NCBI GenBank assembly: GCA_029204225.1
Contig: CM055098.1
Location: 3,831,607-3,895,606 of the forward strand
DNA from: Diphasiastrum complanatum
Taxonomy: Eukaryota; Streptophyta; Lycopodiopsida; Lycopodiales; Lycopodiaceae
Length of the DNA: 64,000 nt
Reading direction: 5' to 3'
The notes below the pieces were generated by a model. It was not told the DNA's origin, did not search any database, and worked only from the letters and a program-made list of their open reading frames with translations. The position numbers and the translations under genes are program-made. This document shows positions 35,472 through 47,958 of the stretch, in pieces. Each line of letters begins with the position of its first letter. Positions within the stretch are counted from its first letter, which is position 1.

Positions 35472-35970
35472 ATGCTTATTGGTTCCTTGATATACTTAAC
35501 CATCACTAGACCAGATCTTAGTTTTTTTGTTGGCAAATTGAGTCAATACATGCAAAGTCCATTAATATGTCATTGGAAAAGTGCCAAAAGTGTGTTAAGG
35601 TACATCTCGGCTACAAAAGACTTTGGAATAGTTTATGAAAGGACTAATATTTGTTTAAGAGCATACCGGACTCAAGTTTTGTAGGTGACAAGATGGATAG
35701 AAGATCCATAAGTACATTTTGTCAGAATTGGTGAACTCCTGCAACTTTTGTGCCTTGTCAATGCCATTGATGTAGAGTAGATTTGTGAGCCATAATCTTT
35801 CATTTTTAGCAGTTTGTATTTTTGCAGTTGTGTCCTTATTGCCATATAGGCAGGTTCTTTTTTTGATGAATTCCATGGCAATGTTTTTACATAAAGTCGC
35901 ATGCTGCCCCTCGTACCTCTATTGAACTCCTTTAGTTGTTTGAGCAATATGTGGAAGCAAGTGCACATAA
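35472..35970 (+). mobile_element. Copia reverse-transcriptase tail fragment
   Basis: Plus-strand frame MLIGSLIYLTITRPDLSFFV followed by HWKSAKSVLRYISATKDFGI is the C-terminal end of a Copia RT, continuing into a trace of RNase H (GDKMDRRSISTFC) near 35690. Sequence to the right changes character and is unassigned. Small, broken fossil. Confidence 0.75.
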
Positions 35971-36267
35971 TCTCAAATCAAATCCACACACATCTAATTT
36001 CAATCCACTACTTCGTTTTTCTCAAACTAGAATTTCACCTCTCTCCATAGATAACATTGAACTTGGCTTATATAATGTAATTTTCGGAGGTCAAATTTTG
36101 TCAAATATGACAATTTTTCAAAAGATTTTCCATACCAAAAAGTGTTAAACTTTTTATCTAACATACATTCACGGTAGTAGTACAATCACATTGTCAATCC
36201 CCTAGGTGCAATACACACTTTTTTTTTTGGGCCTTGGCATTTTGCAAGTACATTTTTTGCGAGTTTC

Positions 36268-37839
36268 TTGCTTGCCATGATTCAACAAAAAAATAGCACA
36301 TGGTGTGCTACCTTTTTTATGCCACTAGTTGAATGTTTATCAGATGGATTGCTTTTGCAGGAAGAGCAACGTCAGGAGAACTTGAATCATCGTAACAGGG
36401 GCTATGATCAAGCTCTTGCAGTTAGAGAACGAGGCAGAAGATTTGGCCGTGGAAGGTATCAATCGAGAGGAGGAAACTCAAGCCGGGGATCATTTCAACA
36501 ATTTCATGAGCAAGCCAATGATAGTCCGAATCGAGGCAATTGGAATCAAGGCCAAGGTCAAGGATGTGGCTACTCTAGGCAAAATAAACCTGGAAATTGT
36601 AGGTACTACAACAAACCTGGCCATTGGGAGCGTGAATGCTTCAAGAAACAAAAGGAGATAGCACAAATAAAGGCAAATGACAAGCGGACAATTATGCTGA
36701 TCAACATCAATTTGATGATGATTATTATGAAGACAACTATGTTGATCAACATCAATACGATGGCTGATCAATATGACGATGGTACAGGTGAAAGCTCAAA
36801 CTTGTTCATTATGGCCCTAATGACAAGTGATGAAGCGAAGGATATCTGGTACACCGACAGTGGAGCATCCAAGCACATGACTTTGAGGATGGAGTGGTTT
36901 TCGGAATTCAAGGAGATCCACAATGGTGATGAAGTTGGACAAGCTGATCAATTGCTATCTATGAAAGGATTTGGAGTGGTACCAGTGAAGCTAGCCAACG
37001 GAATGATAAAGCGAATAAGCAATGTGCAATATGTTCCTAGTTTAGCCAACAATTTACTATCAGTTGGGACGATGACTAATCAACAACTCAAGGTTGAGTT
37101 TGATAGCGACAAATGTCTCGTCAAGGACATCAAGAATCACTACAAAGTGATTGCTACAGGAGCTAGAGTCAATAAGAATCGACTCTACAAATTGAACGCA
37201 AGATCTTTTGCTCAAGCTATGGTAAACATTGTTGATAGTCGAAGTGACCTTTGGAATCAAAGGTTTGGTCATATTAGTGCTCAAAGCTTGCAAATTTTCA
37301 AAAGAGATAATCTAGTTGTTGGATTTCCTAATATCTCTTTTGAAGGAAAAATTTGTGAGGGTTGCATTTTGGGAAAACATCATAGAGAGAGATTTCCCAA
37401 AGGTGGAGCAAGAAGAGCCAATGGCATTCTTGATCTTGTTCATAGTGATCTGTGTGGACCAATACAAACTAGGTCCAATAGTGGCTGTTACTTTTTCATC
37501 ACGTTCATTGATGACTACAGTAGACATATCTGGATTGATTTTATAAGCAAGAAATCTGATGCTTTTGCCAAGTTTAGAGAGTTCAAGGCTCTACTTGAAA
37601 AACAAACAGGTTCTTATATTAAGACTCTTAGATCAGATGGTGGCGGTGAGTATTTTTCAGCAGAGTTTATAGATTTTTGCAAGGATCAGGGGATCAAGAG
37701 GCAAACTATTGCACCATATTCACCACAACAGAATGGAGTTGTAGAACAGAAGAACAGATCCATTTTGGAGATGGCTAGGGCAATGCTTAAGAGCAAGGGT
37801 TTGCCAAATACCTTTTGGGCAGAAGCATGCAGTGACTAG
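36268..37839 (+). mobile_element. Copia gag-protease-integrase fragment
   Basis: A 523-codon open stretch: Arg/Gly-rich gag end, CCHC knuckle (CRYYNKPGHWEREC), protease (WYTDSGASKHM), pre-integrase (LWNQRFGHISAQSL, CEGCILGKHHRERF) and integrase core (HSDLCGPI, FIDDYSRHIWIDF, LRSDGGGEYF, PYSPQQNGVVEQKNRSI). It stops within the integrase, where the sequence changes. No LTRs were found. The long open frame implies moderate age despite truncation at both ends. Confidence 0.9.
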
Positions 37840-38271
37840 ATTCAATGTATCTACTACTCAATCCCTCCAAAACTTATGTTCTATAGTTTCTCACACTTTT
37901 CAAAAGTGGTTATTCAAATGCTTTTAGACTAATATAACTTTGAAAAGTCAAACTCGAAGTCTAATATGAAAATTGGCCTCAATTGCCAAATATACAAATA
38001 TGACCAAAATGACTAAACTAGTTGAAATCTCTCACACGAGTAACATGTCTATTGAGGATTTTTTTTTCACGTTTTACCTATGGTGCCACAATGAGTTGCG
38101 TGTTCGTGACTACGAGCAGATTGGGTTGAATGTCAGATGCATATTGCCAAGGAAACATGTCATGTACCATCTTTCCAACCTTGCTTTTTGGATCATCAAC
38201 CTTGATATCTGAAGTGGGAGTCGTGGTTGGGGCCTTACTCTTGAGATCGTAGAATTAATCTTCAACAAAGA
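37840..38271 (+). other. Spacer, nothing recognised
   Basis: AT-rich sequence between two Copia fragments of opposite orientation. A 79-codon frame at 37973-38212 is not recognised. Confidence 0.3.
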
Positions 38272-38625
38272 TTATATCTCTACTTGTATAAAACTTTTTG
38301 AAGCTGGATTATAGACCTTATATGTTTTCTGGTTGGGAGAGTATCCTATAAAAATAGATTTATTTCTAGTATTATCTAGCTTCTTTCTTAGCTCAACAGA
38401 GATTTGAGAGTATGCAATACATCCAAAGACTCTAATATTTTTGATGAAAGGTTTCGATCTTGTCCATATCTCATAAGGAGTTTTGTTGTTGAGAGCATTA
38501 GTGATGGATCGATTTTGCATATAGGCACAATAATTATTGCTTCTGTCCAAAAGCTTTTAGAAAGGGAGACATGGGCCATCATGCTCTCTGCACTCCTTAT
38601 GAGAGTTTGATTCTTCCTTTCGGCT
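38272..38625 (-). mobile_element. Copia integrase C-terminal fragment (minus strand)
   Basis: Minus-strand reading gives AMMAHVSLSKSFWTEAI-type sequence, then NALNNKTPYEIWTRSKPFIK and IRVFGCIAYSQIS, and IFIGYSPNQKTYKVYNPAS, the tail that follows the Copia integrase core. It is separate from the neighbouring plus-strand pieces. Broken fossil. Confidence 0.8.
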
Positions 38626-38639
38626 ATACTTTTGTGGTG

Positions 38640-41040
38640 AGAGAATACAATATCTTAATTGAATTCCATTGACACCAATTATTTTAAGAACCAATTACCA
38701 AGTAGCAATTGTGTTGTCGATCTACAATAATCATTCAACTATATATATCAGTAGGTAGATCAACAAAAATGAAGCGTGAGGCATTTTGAAACAAGAGCAC
38801 AACTAGTGTGCAATGGTTAGTCACAACCATGTACTTTGATCTGTTAAGATCATTTTGTTTTAATAAAGAGTGCAAAATTTTGTCTCATACTACTTACTTT
38901 GTCTTTGTAGTGATGTACTGTTTGATCACTCTTCATTCATACTAGTTGTTTGACACACTACCAATTTAACAACATGTTCACACTCTACTTTTGATGCCAG
39001 TAGCTCAGAGAATTGATCCCACTGAGTGAATTGATTCAAATTTTTTCCTTTGGACATTCATTTCATGATATTTTTTCTTCGACATGGTATAAGAGCTTGT
39101 GGTTTTGTAACCTACACTCCGAGTAGTGTATTCATTGTCTTGTTTTTGTAACAAGACATCATCTGAAAGTTCATAGATAGCCAGTAGTCAAAGTCTCTGT
39201 TTCTACCAGTGACCTCTCCTTTCTAAGATGAATCCTACATCTAGTTCATCTCTCATTGAGAAGCTCGATGGAGATAGCTACCATCTTTGAAAATTTAAAA
39301 TGAAAGTAGTACTGCTTGCAAGAAAACTATGAGACAGTGTTGAAGGCACTGAGATCAAACTAGATGTGGATGCAACTGGCATCACCAAATGGATATGGAG
39401 AAATGGGAAGGCTTTTGCCATGATCACTCTCAATATCAATGACTCTCAGATCAGCCATATCAAATCATCTAAACTGCTATAGATGCTTGGGACATCCTAG
39501 CTACTCTTTATGACATCAGAGATGTTACATCTAAACTCCATTTGAGGAAGAAATTCTTCACTCTCAAAATGTCTAAAGCTGACTCTATTTCGACCCATCT
39601 TGATAAACTCAAAAATCTTATGGAGTAGATGACTGCCACTGGATCATTCATAGATGATACCGATGCCATTATGACATTATTATCAAGTCTACCAAAAGCA
39701 TATGAGATTTGGGATGGTGATTTCTACTCAACAAGGCCTCACTCTTGCTAGAGTAATCTCTATGCTATTTTAAGAGGAGATCAGAAGAAATGGATCATCC
39801 TCCAACTTAGAGTTGGATCCTCAAGCTCTATATTCCAAAAAAAAAAAAGTTTAGATCCAAGATATTTGCAAGGTTAGACCATTTTGACAAGAAGAGCAAG
39901 GACTAGCCATGATCGAATTCAGAACCTTTGTAATTTTAATCAAGACAATAGCCGTTTTGCAATACCATTTGGCAATACTACAAGAGGACCGGCTATGTCA
40001 CAAGGACTACGTAACACTCAAGTATAACAATGAGAAGAAGAATCAGTTCCACCATCAAGCCAATGCTGCAACCACTAGTCAAGCACCTCAAACTCAAGAA
40101 GAAGATGAAGCTATCTTTATGACCAGGTCTTCCAATATAAAAATTCTTGGTATTTGGACTTGGGAGCAACTCAGCACATGACTCACCATTATGATTGGTT
40201 CCATGACTTCAAGCCATTTACTCAACCTAGAGTTGCACAATTAGGAGACAACTCATCTCACAACATCAAAGGTGAAGGCACTATCAAGATCAAATTTCAT
40301 AAAGGTGATGTCAAGTCTTTATCTGATGTTCTACATGTACCTACATATACCCAACCTTATGGAAAATCTGCTCTCAAAATCATAGGATCAAGTTTGATAT
40401 AGAAGGTTGAATTATTCTTGACAAATCCAAAAAAGTTTCGATAAAAGGTGTGGCTAGCTCTACTCTACCAATAGTCAAGCTCTTCACACTTCTACTTCTG
40501 AAACACTGATATGCATTGGCCTTTTAGACTAGGCCATTTGAATTACAATAATATCTAGCAAATGTCAAATATGAAAACAGTTCAAGATCTACTCTTTATT
40601 ACTAAATTGGCTTCTCATGTTTGTGAAAGCAGTATCATTAGCAAACATTCCAAAAGTCCATTTATTTAGATCATTCTCATGCTTCAAAAGGTTTACTAGA
40701 TCTTGTATGTAGTGACATTTCTGGCCCTATGCAGACCTCTTCCATAGGGGAAGCCAACTATTTTCTAACATTCATTGATGATTTTTGTAGTAGAACTATG
40801 ACTTATTTTTTGAACAATAAATCTAAAGCTTTCACGTATCTCAAACACATAAAGACATTTACGAAAAACCAGACCTCAGAGAAAATCAAGGCTCTATGGA
40901 TTGATGGAGAGGGATAATTCATCTCCAATGAATTCAAAGAGTTTTGGAAGGCACACGAGGTACGTCAACAATTTACTATGAGTCGTACAAGGAGATATGA
41001 TTATACCTTCTCACTAGTTCTACTTGATCCATCCTAAATT
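38640..41040 (+). mobile_element. Copia element, heavily degraded
   Basis: A primer-site-like sequence (TGGTATAAGAGCTTGTGG near 39085) follows a probable but undefined LTR. A UBN2-type gag start (MNPTSSSSLIEKLDGDSYH near 39230), protease (DLGATQHMTHHYDWF near 40155) and integrase trace (FLTFIDDFCSRTMTYFL near 40755) follow. The rest is eroded. Many breaks; the oldest-looking Copia in the window. Confidence 0.75.
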
Positions 41041-41992
41041 AGATAGGAGCCATTATAGATATTAGTCAAAATGTATATAGTAGATGAACCGACAACATCG
41101 TCCTTGATCGTGACTGATTGGACGGTTGACAATATCGACATAGGTTACGGGTTGAAATAGGTGTCGGATCAAAATAGGTGTCAAATCGATTCAATTCTTT
41201 CAACCCATGCTAGTTTCAAAATCAATTTTTTATTTTCAGGGGTCGAAAATAGACATCGTTTGTCTGTGCAAATTTTAAGATTTTTTTGAGTATGTTACAG
41301 TTTCAAGATGCTCATTAAAAAAAGGAGTTTCCACTTTAGTTATAAAATCCAACATCGTGATGAGTATCTCCACGTTATAATAGGATTCTAGTGATTAGAT
41401 CTGGAGATTTAGTCATGTCATCTAAAAATCAGGGCCTGTCATGCACATCTTCTTGACATTGGGTGATATGTTGGATCCACCATGATTTCAGCTGGAGCTA
41501 TAAGATATTCCTTGACAAGCTTTAGATGGCACGTGAAGATTGTCTTATGCCAGTTTGGTCAAGGATGTAGAAGTGTGATAATGTTGGTCGGGTCCAACCT
41601 CACAATGTCATCGACTTTGCAGGCAAAATATGGTCTCCTTCGGACTTGATGTTTGAATTTTTTTCGATGAAGAGAGCCAGCTATTCTGATGCAAGTACAT
41701 GAAGGTATTGATGGTTTCTTGGCATAGAGGGTTTGGAGGCACTTGTAGGCTTGGTGGAGGTTGTCATAGAGGGTGGTGATGGTGGCATGGTAGTGCTTGA
41801 TGTGTTCCACCAATGCATCGAATGTTGACTCTGGTGGCATTGGCGGCTGATACTCAGGAGCAAACCTTGCCTTTAGGTACTATAAAGGTGAAGTGATGAA
41901 AGAAGTTGGAACAAAGAGAGGGGGGGTCTTGCATGTGATCTAGTTCTAGATTAAAATGTTGATCTTGGAGACAATTGCAATAAAACAAAGTG
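41041..41992. other. Spacer with an unrecognised minus-strand frame (41559-41840)
   Basis: This was the landing site of the 41998 element. A 93-codon minus-strand frame (MPPESTFDALVEHIKHYHAT, later KVDDIVRLDPTNI) has protein-like composition but I cannot place it. It could be a Gypsy gag or other repeat remnant. Confidence 0.35.
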
Positions 41993-41997
41993 GAGGG

Positions 41998-42646
41998 TGT
42001 GAAAGATTCAACTAGTTTCATCACATTTTGCAATATTTCCATATTTGGCATATTGAGGCCAAAACTTGTTTTAGACTTAGAGGTTGACTTTTCAAAGTTC
42101 ATTAGTCTAAATTTCATTTGAATAAACACTTTTTGAAAGTGTGGGAAAGATAGAATGCGAGTTTGAGTAGATTCAATTTGAATAAGTTGGGTACATTGAA
42201 TCTAGACCCAAAATTGGTAGGGTTAGCATTTTGGTGGCAAAGCCAAGTGGCCAAATAGGGTTTGGACCTGCTATAAAAGGATTTAACTCGTGGAGAGAGT
42301 CATCTTCTCTCTTCTCTATCTCATTTCATGCTTATACATGGTTCTCTTGGGTTCTACTATCCATTGGTGCACTATCTTGGTGATTGCTTGCAATTCTATG
42401 TGTAGAATGATCTATATTTGCTATTTTGGATCCACACGTGTGAAATACAGTAGCTTGCTGGTTTTGTACGGACAGCAACAGTACGTAATCATTTCATTCA
42501 AGTTTGATCAAGTTCTATTAGTGTTTGCATCTCAAATTGTGTGTAGATGCTGATTTTTGTACGTTGGTGAAATTGGTAGTGTATTTCTCTTTCTAACCAA
42601 AGATCATTCATGTAGATTGGATCTTAAGGATCTGAAATCTTTCACA
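41998..42646 (+). repeat. 5' LTR
   Basis: 649 bp, TGTGAAAG to TTTCACA. A TATA-like CTATAAAAGGA near 42272 is the likely promoter, with a (C)T-rich TCTTCTCTCTTCTCT tract after it. Confidence 0.95.
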
Positions 42647-42660
42647 TGGTATCAGAGCTT
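42647..42660 (+). other. Primer binding site for initiator tRNA-Met
   Basis: TGGTATCAGAGCTT starts immediately after the 5' LTR. Confidence 0.92.
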
Positions 42661-43245
42661 GTGTTTCAGGTTATGAAGGAGGAAATCAGATCTATCAATG
42701 ATTTGGTGAAGATATCAAGTCTAAGCATGCTAGAGAGGATTCTACACCAAAATCGGATTTTTTGCTTTTGTGGATTGGATCTTTTGTAGATCAAAACACT
42801 AAATAGGTCAATATACTTGTTCAATTCCATTTTTTGAATTCACATGATGGATTTGGCCGATTTTTGGATCATTGGTTCAGCCAAAGTGGTGGCTTATAGA
42901 TTGCACATCAAAATTTCAGCATTTGCATGTAGATTTGGAATAGTCAATTTTTTGTGATTTTGTCAAAACCCTAATTTTGATTGGATCTCTAGATAGTGAG
43001 GTTGCTGGACTTCATTTGAGTGTGTTTCAATCTTAGGAAGTGGCAAAAGTCATTAGATTGAGGATAGATCATAGGTTGATCAAGATTCCATGATTCTATG
43101 TGTTGATTTGCTTGGATAAGTGCTAGAAGAGAATTTGTGAGATAGTTTCAAATCTTGGTGATTTCTTTTGTAAGCATTTGTTGTTGTTCAAAGGAGTGCT
43201 TTGTGCATTGAAACAAGTTGAAAGAGAAGATCAGGTCATTGCTAC

Positions 43246-43830
43246 ATGGCAACCTCAATTGGAGTCATGTTGGAAGCCAATGATAGGCTTACCTCAAGTA
43301 ACTATTCATTATGGAAAGTGAGGAAGGAGTCACTTCTTGAGATGAATGATGTTTTGGATATTGTTGTAGGTTTGGAGGAGAGACCAGCAACACAACAAGA
43401 TCAATTGAGGTATGACAAGAGGGCCAAGAAGGCTCTACACATGATAAAGATGAATGTTACCAATGAACTTCTCAAGGAAGTTGGTAAGTGCACATCATCT
43501 TTAAAAGCTTGGAATTCATTGAAGAAGCTTTATAAATCCAAGTCTACTTCTAGAGTGTTGACTCTAAGAAGGCAAATCTTTTCTTGTTTGCAAAAGAATG
43601 AAGAAAGTCCAAGTACTTTTGTTTTGAGAATGAAAGCATTGAATGATGAGTTAGCTTGCATAGATGAAAGCATTAAGGAAGGAGAGCTTATTCAAGTGAT
43701 TCTTAATGGCTTGTTGGATGCTCATGCTAACATTGTTCAAAGTATTGCTATTCAAAAGACTTTGCCAAGTTTGATGGATCTTCAAGAGATCTTGATCAAT
43801 GAGGAATATAGGCTTCAAGCAAGAGGTTGA
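43246..43830 (+). CDS. Copia gag, UBN2/Retrotran_gag_2 type (fossil)
   Basis: A 194-codon frame MATSIGVMLEANDRLTSSNY with SLWKVRKESLLE, later LKKLYKSKSTSRVLTLRRQI and QVILNGLL, the standard order of Copia gag. It forms the particle shell that packages element RNA. The CCHC knuckle (CFYCGIKGHFASEC) follows in the next stretch near 43965. Confidence 0.85.
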   Translation: MATSIGVMLEANDRLTSSNYSLWKVRKESLLEMNDVLDIVVGLEERPATQQDQLRYDKRAKKALHMIKMNVTNELLKEVGKCTSSLKAWNSLKKLYKSKSTSRVLTLRRQIFSCLQKNEESPSTFVLRMKALNDELACIDESIKEGELIQVILNGLLDAHANIVQSIAIQKTLPSLMDLQEILINEEYRLQARG

Positions 43831-43857
43831 TCTACATCGACACTTCAAGAGGATGCT

Positions 43858-45690
43858 ATGTTCACAAAGGGCAAAACCAAAAGCAAGTGGTCTAAAGGGC
43901 AAGATCAAGTGGATGCTTCTTCAAGTGGCAAAAAGAAGGATAGATCAAAGCTCAAGTGCTTCTATTGTGGCATCAAAGGACACTTTGCAAGTGAGTGCTA
44001 CAAGAAGAAGAGAGATCAAGGAGACAAGCAAGGTAGTCTTACTCTTGATGAGGATGCTTTGGATGTGCAAGATGCAAATGATGATGCTTTTGTGATGTCT
44101 TCATGTATGCTTGCTAATGATGGAGATCTAGATCCTTGGTGGATTGATAGTGGAGCAAGTTCACACATGACCTTTCACAAAGAGTACTTCACTTCTTTGC
44201 TGGCATATGGAGATGACAAGAAGGTGATCTACACGGCCAATGATGGTGAGTGTGCAATCAAAGGGATTGGCACAATTCCTATCTCTCTCTCTACAAATAG
44301 GAATGTTCATTTGGAGGATGTCTTGTTTATTCCATCTATTACCAAGAATTTGCTTAGTGTGAGTCAAATGCTAAGTAAGGGCCTCAAGGTGGAGTTTGAT
44401 GGAGATACTTGTTTGATCAAAAGGAAGGATGTCTTGATTGGAAAAGGTAAAAGGCAAGGGATTGCTAACCAAGTTGGATGTGTTGCAAGGGAGCAAATTT
44501 CTATTCAAGAGGTTTGACACAGCTTCAAGTCATTGGAGGTAATGGCAATGAAGAAGGTTGTGATTGGTCTTCCAAGTTCCTTAAGTAATGACAAGCATGT
44601 TTGCGAGTCTTGTGCTTTGTCTAAGTCACATAGACTACCTTATACTAGATCTATTTCTAGATCTACAAAGCCTTTTCAACTTGTACATTCGGATATTCAT
44701 GGATTTACTACAATTAGCAATAGTGGAGCTAAGATGTATGTAACATTCATTGATGATTTTAGTAGATTTTGTTGGATCTATCTACTAAAGAGCAAGGATG
44801 AAGTGTATGATGTCTTTGTCAAGTTCAAGAATGCAAGGGAGAACCAATTCTCCACAAAGATCAAGTTCTTGAGAGGTGACAATGGTGGTGAGTACATATC
44901 TAACAAGTTCAAGGCCTTTTGTGATGAGCATGGGATCAAGAGGCAGTATACAACATCAAGGACCCCACAACAAAATGGAGTGGCTGAAAGGAAGAATAGA
45001 ACTTTATGTGAAAGTGCTAAAGCTATGAGGTTAAGTGCTAATCTTGACAAACCATTTTGGGATCAAGCTTTGTTGTGTGCCAATTTCTTGTGCAATAGGT
45101 GGCCGAGTGCTATTTTGGATGGAAGGACACCTTTTGAGATGCTATTCAAGAGAAGGCCGAGTGTCAACTTTCTAAGAACCTTTGGATGCACAACATTACT
45201 CTTGATGATAGGACCAAGGAGGATCCATCTTCAAGAAGAGGTTTTGTTGGATATAGTGAGGTGAGTAAAGCCTACAAGGTTTACATTCCTTGTACTAACA
45301 AAGTGATTGCTGGTAGAGATGTCATTTTTGATGAGGGAAACATTCCAAAGGTGTCTTCAAGCATGATTGATGGTAAAGTAGATGGATCTAACATTCTTGA
45401 TGTTGATGAGAAGGATCCTACTTTGGATGGTGGTGATGATGGACCTTCATCAAGTCAAAAGCCAAGGAGAACATCAAGAGAAAGACAAGTACCTTCAAGG
45501 CTCACATATGATCAAAAGGGTAAGCAAGTAGTTTCTGGAAATTATGTTGCTTTCCTAATCTCTTTGGATGATCCTACAAGTGTAGATCAAGCAAGGAAAG
45601 AAGGGGAGTGGACCCAACCAATGGATCTTGAGTATCGATCTCTTATGAAGAGTGGAATATCTTTTGGAGGACCTTCTTGTGTACATGGAG
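43858..45690 (+). pseudogene. Copia protease and integrase region (fossil)
   Basis: In order: CCHC knuckle, protease active site WWIDSGASSHMTF (44140), ITKNLLSVSQMLSKGLKVEF, pre-integrase CESCALSKSHRLPY, integrase core (HSDIHGF, FIDDFSRFCWIYLLKSK, DNGGEYISNKF, TPQQNGVAERKNRTL), the tail GFVGYSEVSKAYKVYIP, and the usual lead-in to RT (GEWTQPMDLEYRSLMKSG, ending about 45652). The RT itself does not follow. A few breaks occur along the region. Confidence 0.85.
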
Positions 45691-46735
45691 CTATGCAAGT
45701 GGATGGATGTTATCTTGCTGTAAAATCAAGCAATGGATCTGGAAAACAAATTTTGTTCAATAACTTTGATGGTCAAGTTGAAGATCAAGAGGTTGATCTC
45801 AAAGCGCTTCAACTAGTCAAAAGGGAAGTCGGCAATTTGGAGCTAGTCAAGAACATCAAAGGAGAGGTAATTGGCAAAGGTGTTATGGATCTGTTTTTGC
45901 AGCATATTGAAGACTCAAGTAAGGTCAAAGGAGCAGCAAGGAAGTGTTGTTCAAGTTTACTTTACTTGTTCTATCTCATGTTTGAGCAATTTCATGTGGA
46001 TGTGTGCAAATTGTCAAGATATGGTAAAACTAGCTACATTGGTGAGCACTGTTTTGATGTTGGATTTGTACTAGCATTCTTGGCTGATTTTGCTGATGGA
46101 AATGAAGCTATTGGAGGTTCATTATGTCACTCATCCATGGCTAAGTTCTCAAGTGTTGAGCTACTTGGTGCCAATACTTGGAGATTGTCAATTTTTGGTG
46201 AATTCATGGTCATTTTCTTGTGTCAAGTAGATCTTGAAGATGGACTAGTGCAAACTACTTGGTTTATGGAGTCATGTGGTGCTGGATTTGCATCATTAAT
46301 GTACTCACCTACACATGGATTTCCAAGGTTTGATGGTTTCTTGTGGCAAGATGAAGATGGAGGCTCATTCATGGAGTATCATGGTGGATACAAGGCAACA
46401 AAGGACAAAGGAGGAGGAGACATGCAAGCAAAAGTTGATCACTCACATTTATTCTTTGTTTGCTGTATTTTTCCAGAGAGTTCGGAGTTGGAAGCATGAT
46501 GGAATCATTTCATTTACATTCTATTTGATTCTTCATGTTCTAGTCACATTTTTACATGTAAAATTGATGTAAGAAATAGTGAAGCATCCCAAGTGGACAC
46601 TATTCTCTATATCAATTATGGTTGTTTCTATTTTGAGCATTACATGATCATTGAAAGGAGATCTATTCTTAGGAAGAAGATCATTCTTATGATGGATCAA
46701 AGTTCTATTGGCAAAAACTATGCTAGGAGCATTGG
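45653..46735 (+). other. Segment of unknown origin in place of Copia RT
   Basis: The frame that carries the integrase tail continues open to 46499, giving about 280 residues unlike any RT: no YVDD box, no TRWVFK or KYKARLVAKG motifs. Visible features are VEDQEVDLKALQ, KGAARKCCSSLLYLFYLMFE, LLGANTWRLSIFGEFMVIFL and a His/Cys/Phe-rich end (SHLFFVCCIFPESS), with several hydrophobic stretches. About 1.08 kb later the Copia frame resumes with RT's last residues (VLRYIIGTRDFGILYEG). A homologous segment lies at 29490-30300. I cannot tell whether it encodes a protein or is captured non-coding host DNA read through by chance. Confidence 0.75.
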
Positions 46736-46739
46736 AAGC

Positions 46740-47314
46740 TAGGAAAGCGAGTTCTGAGGTACATCATTGGAACTCGAGATTTTGGCATATTGTATGAGGG
46801 ATCATCACCTAATCTTTTTGGATTTTCAGATTCGGACTATGCTGGAGATATAATGGATAAGAAATCCATTAGTTCTTATTGTATTTTCATAGGTGATGGA
46901 GCTATATCATGGATGTCAAAGAAACAAGCCACTATCTCATTGTCATCTAGTGAGGCCGAGTACAAAGCTCTTACACATTGCAGAAAGGAGATGGTATGGA
47001 TCAAGAGGATGATCGAGGATCTTCACTTGCTGGATTTTTCAGAGAGACCAATCATCTTTTGTGACAATCAATCAGCCCAAAGAATGGCATCCAATCCTAT
47101 CTTTCATGCTAGGAGCAAGCATATTGAGATAAAATATCAATTTGTGAGGGAGCGAGTCAGTGCAAAGGAGGTGGAGCTTCAACATGTGTCTTCAAGGGAA
47201 TGTGTAGCTGATATCTTCACCAAAGCATTGGGAAAAGACTTGTTCATGAAGCATAGGACCTCACTTGGAGTATTATCAAAGTCTATGCTAAAACTAGTTG
47301 AAGAGGGAGTGTGA
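46740..47314 (+). CDS. Copia RT end and RNase H region (fossil)
   Basis: Begins with the last RT residues (RVLRYIIGTRDFGILYEG) and continues with RNase H: GFSDSDYAGD, KKQATISLSSSEAEYKAL, FCDNQSAQRMASNPIFHARS, KHIEIKYQFVRE and ADIFTKALGKDLF. A polypurine tract (GAAGAGGGAG) lies at the end, next to the 3' LTR. Confidence 0.88.
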
Positions 47315-47958
47315 AAGATTCAACTAGTTTCATCACATTTTGCAATATTTCCATATTTGGCATATTGAGGCCAAACCTTGTTTTAGATTAGAGGTTGACT
47401 TTTCAAAGTTCATTAGTCTAAATTTCATTTGAATAAACACTTTTTGAAAGTGTGGGAAAGATAGAATGCGAGTTTGAGTAGATTCAATTTGAATAAGTTG
47501 GATACATTGAATCTAGACCCAAAATTGGTAGGGTTAGCATTTTGGTGGCAAAGCCAAGTGGACAAATAGGATTTGGACTTGCTATAAAAGGATGTAACTC
47601 GTGGAGAGAGTCATCTTCTCTCTTCTCTATCTCATTTCATGCTTATACATGGTTCTCTTGGGTTCTACTATCCATTGGTGCACTATCTTGGTGATTGCTT
47701 GCAATTCTATGTGTAGAATGATCTATATTTGTTATTTTTGGATCCACACGTGTGAAATACAGTAGCTTGTTGGTTTTGTATGGACAACAACAGTACGTAA
47801 TCATTTCATTCAAGTTTGATCAAGTTCTATTAGTGTTTGCATCTCAAATTGTGTGTAGCTGCTGATTTTTGTACATTGGTGAAATTGGTAGTGTATTTCT
47901 CTTTCTAACCAAAGATCATTCAAGTAGATTGGATCTTAAGGATCTGAAATCTTTCACA
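47310..47958 (+). repeat. 3' LTR
   Basis: 649 bp, about 98% identical to the LTR at 41998-42646, followed by the target duplication GAGGG. Confidence 0.95.

Larger units (their letters stand above)
41998..47958 (+). mobile_element. Structurally complete Copia-type element lacking a reverse-transcriptase core
   Basis: The element is 5961 bp with two 649-bp LTRs, both starting TGTGAAAGATTC and ending AAATCTTTCACA, flanked by a perfect 5-bp target duplication GAGGG (41993-41997 and 47959-47963). Parts in order: LTR, initiator-Met primer site, gag, protease, integrase, a segment of unknown origin where RT should be, RNase H, polypurine tract, LTR. The LTRs differ at roughly 14 positions plus two small gaps, about 2%. 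With slow gymnosperm-like rates this means several million years. The coding part has a few breaks and no RT, so it is non-autonomous and would have needed another element's enzyme. Confidence 0.92.
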
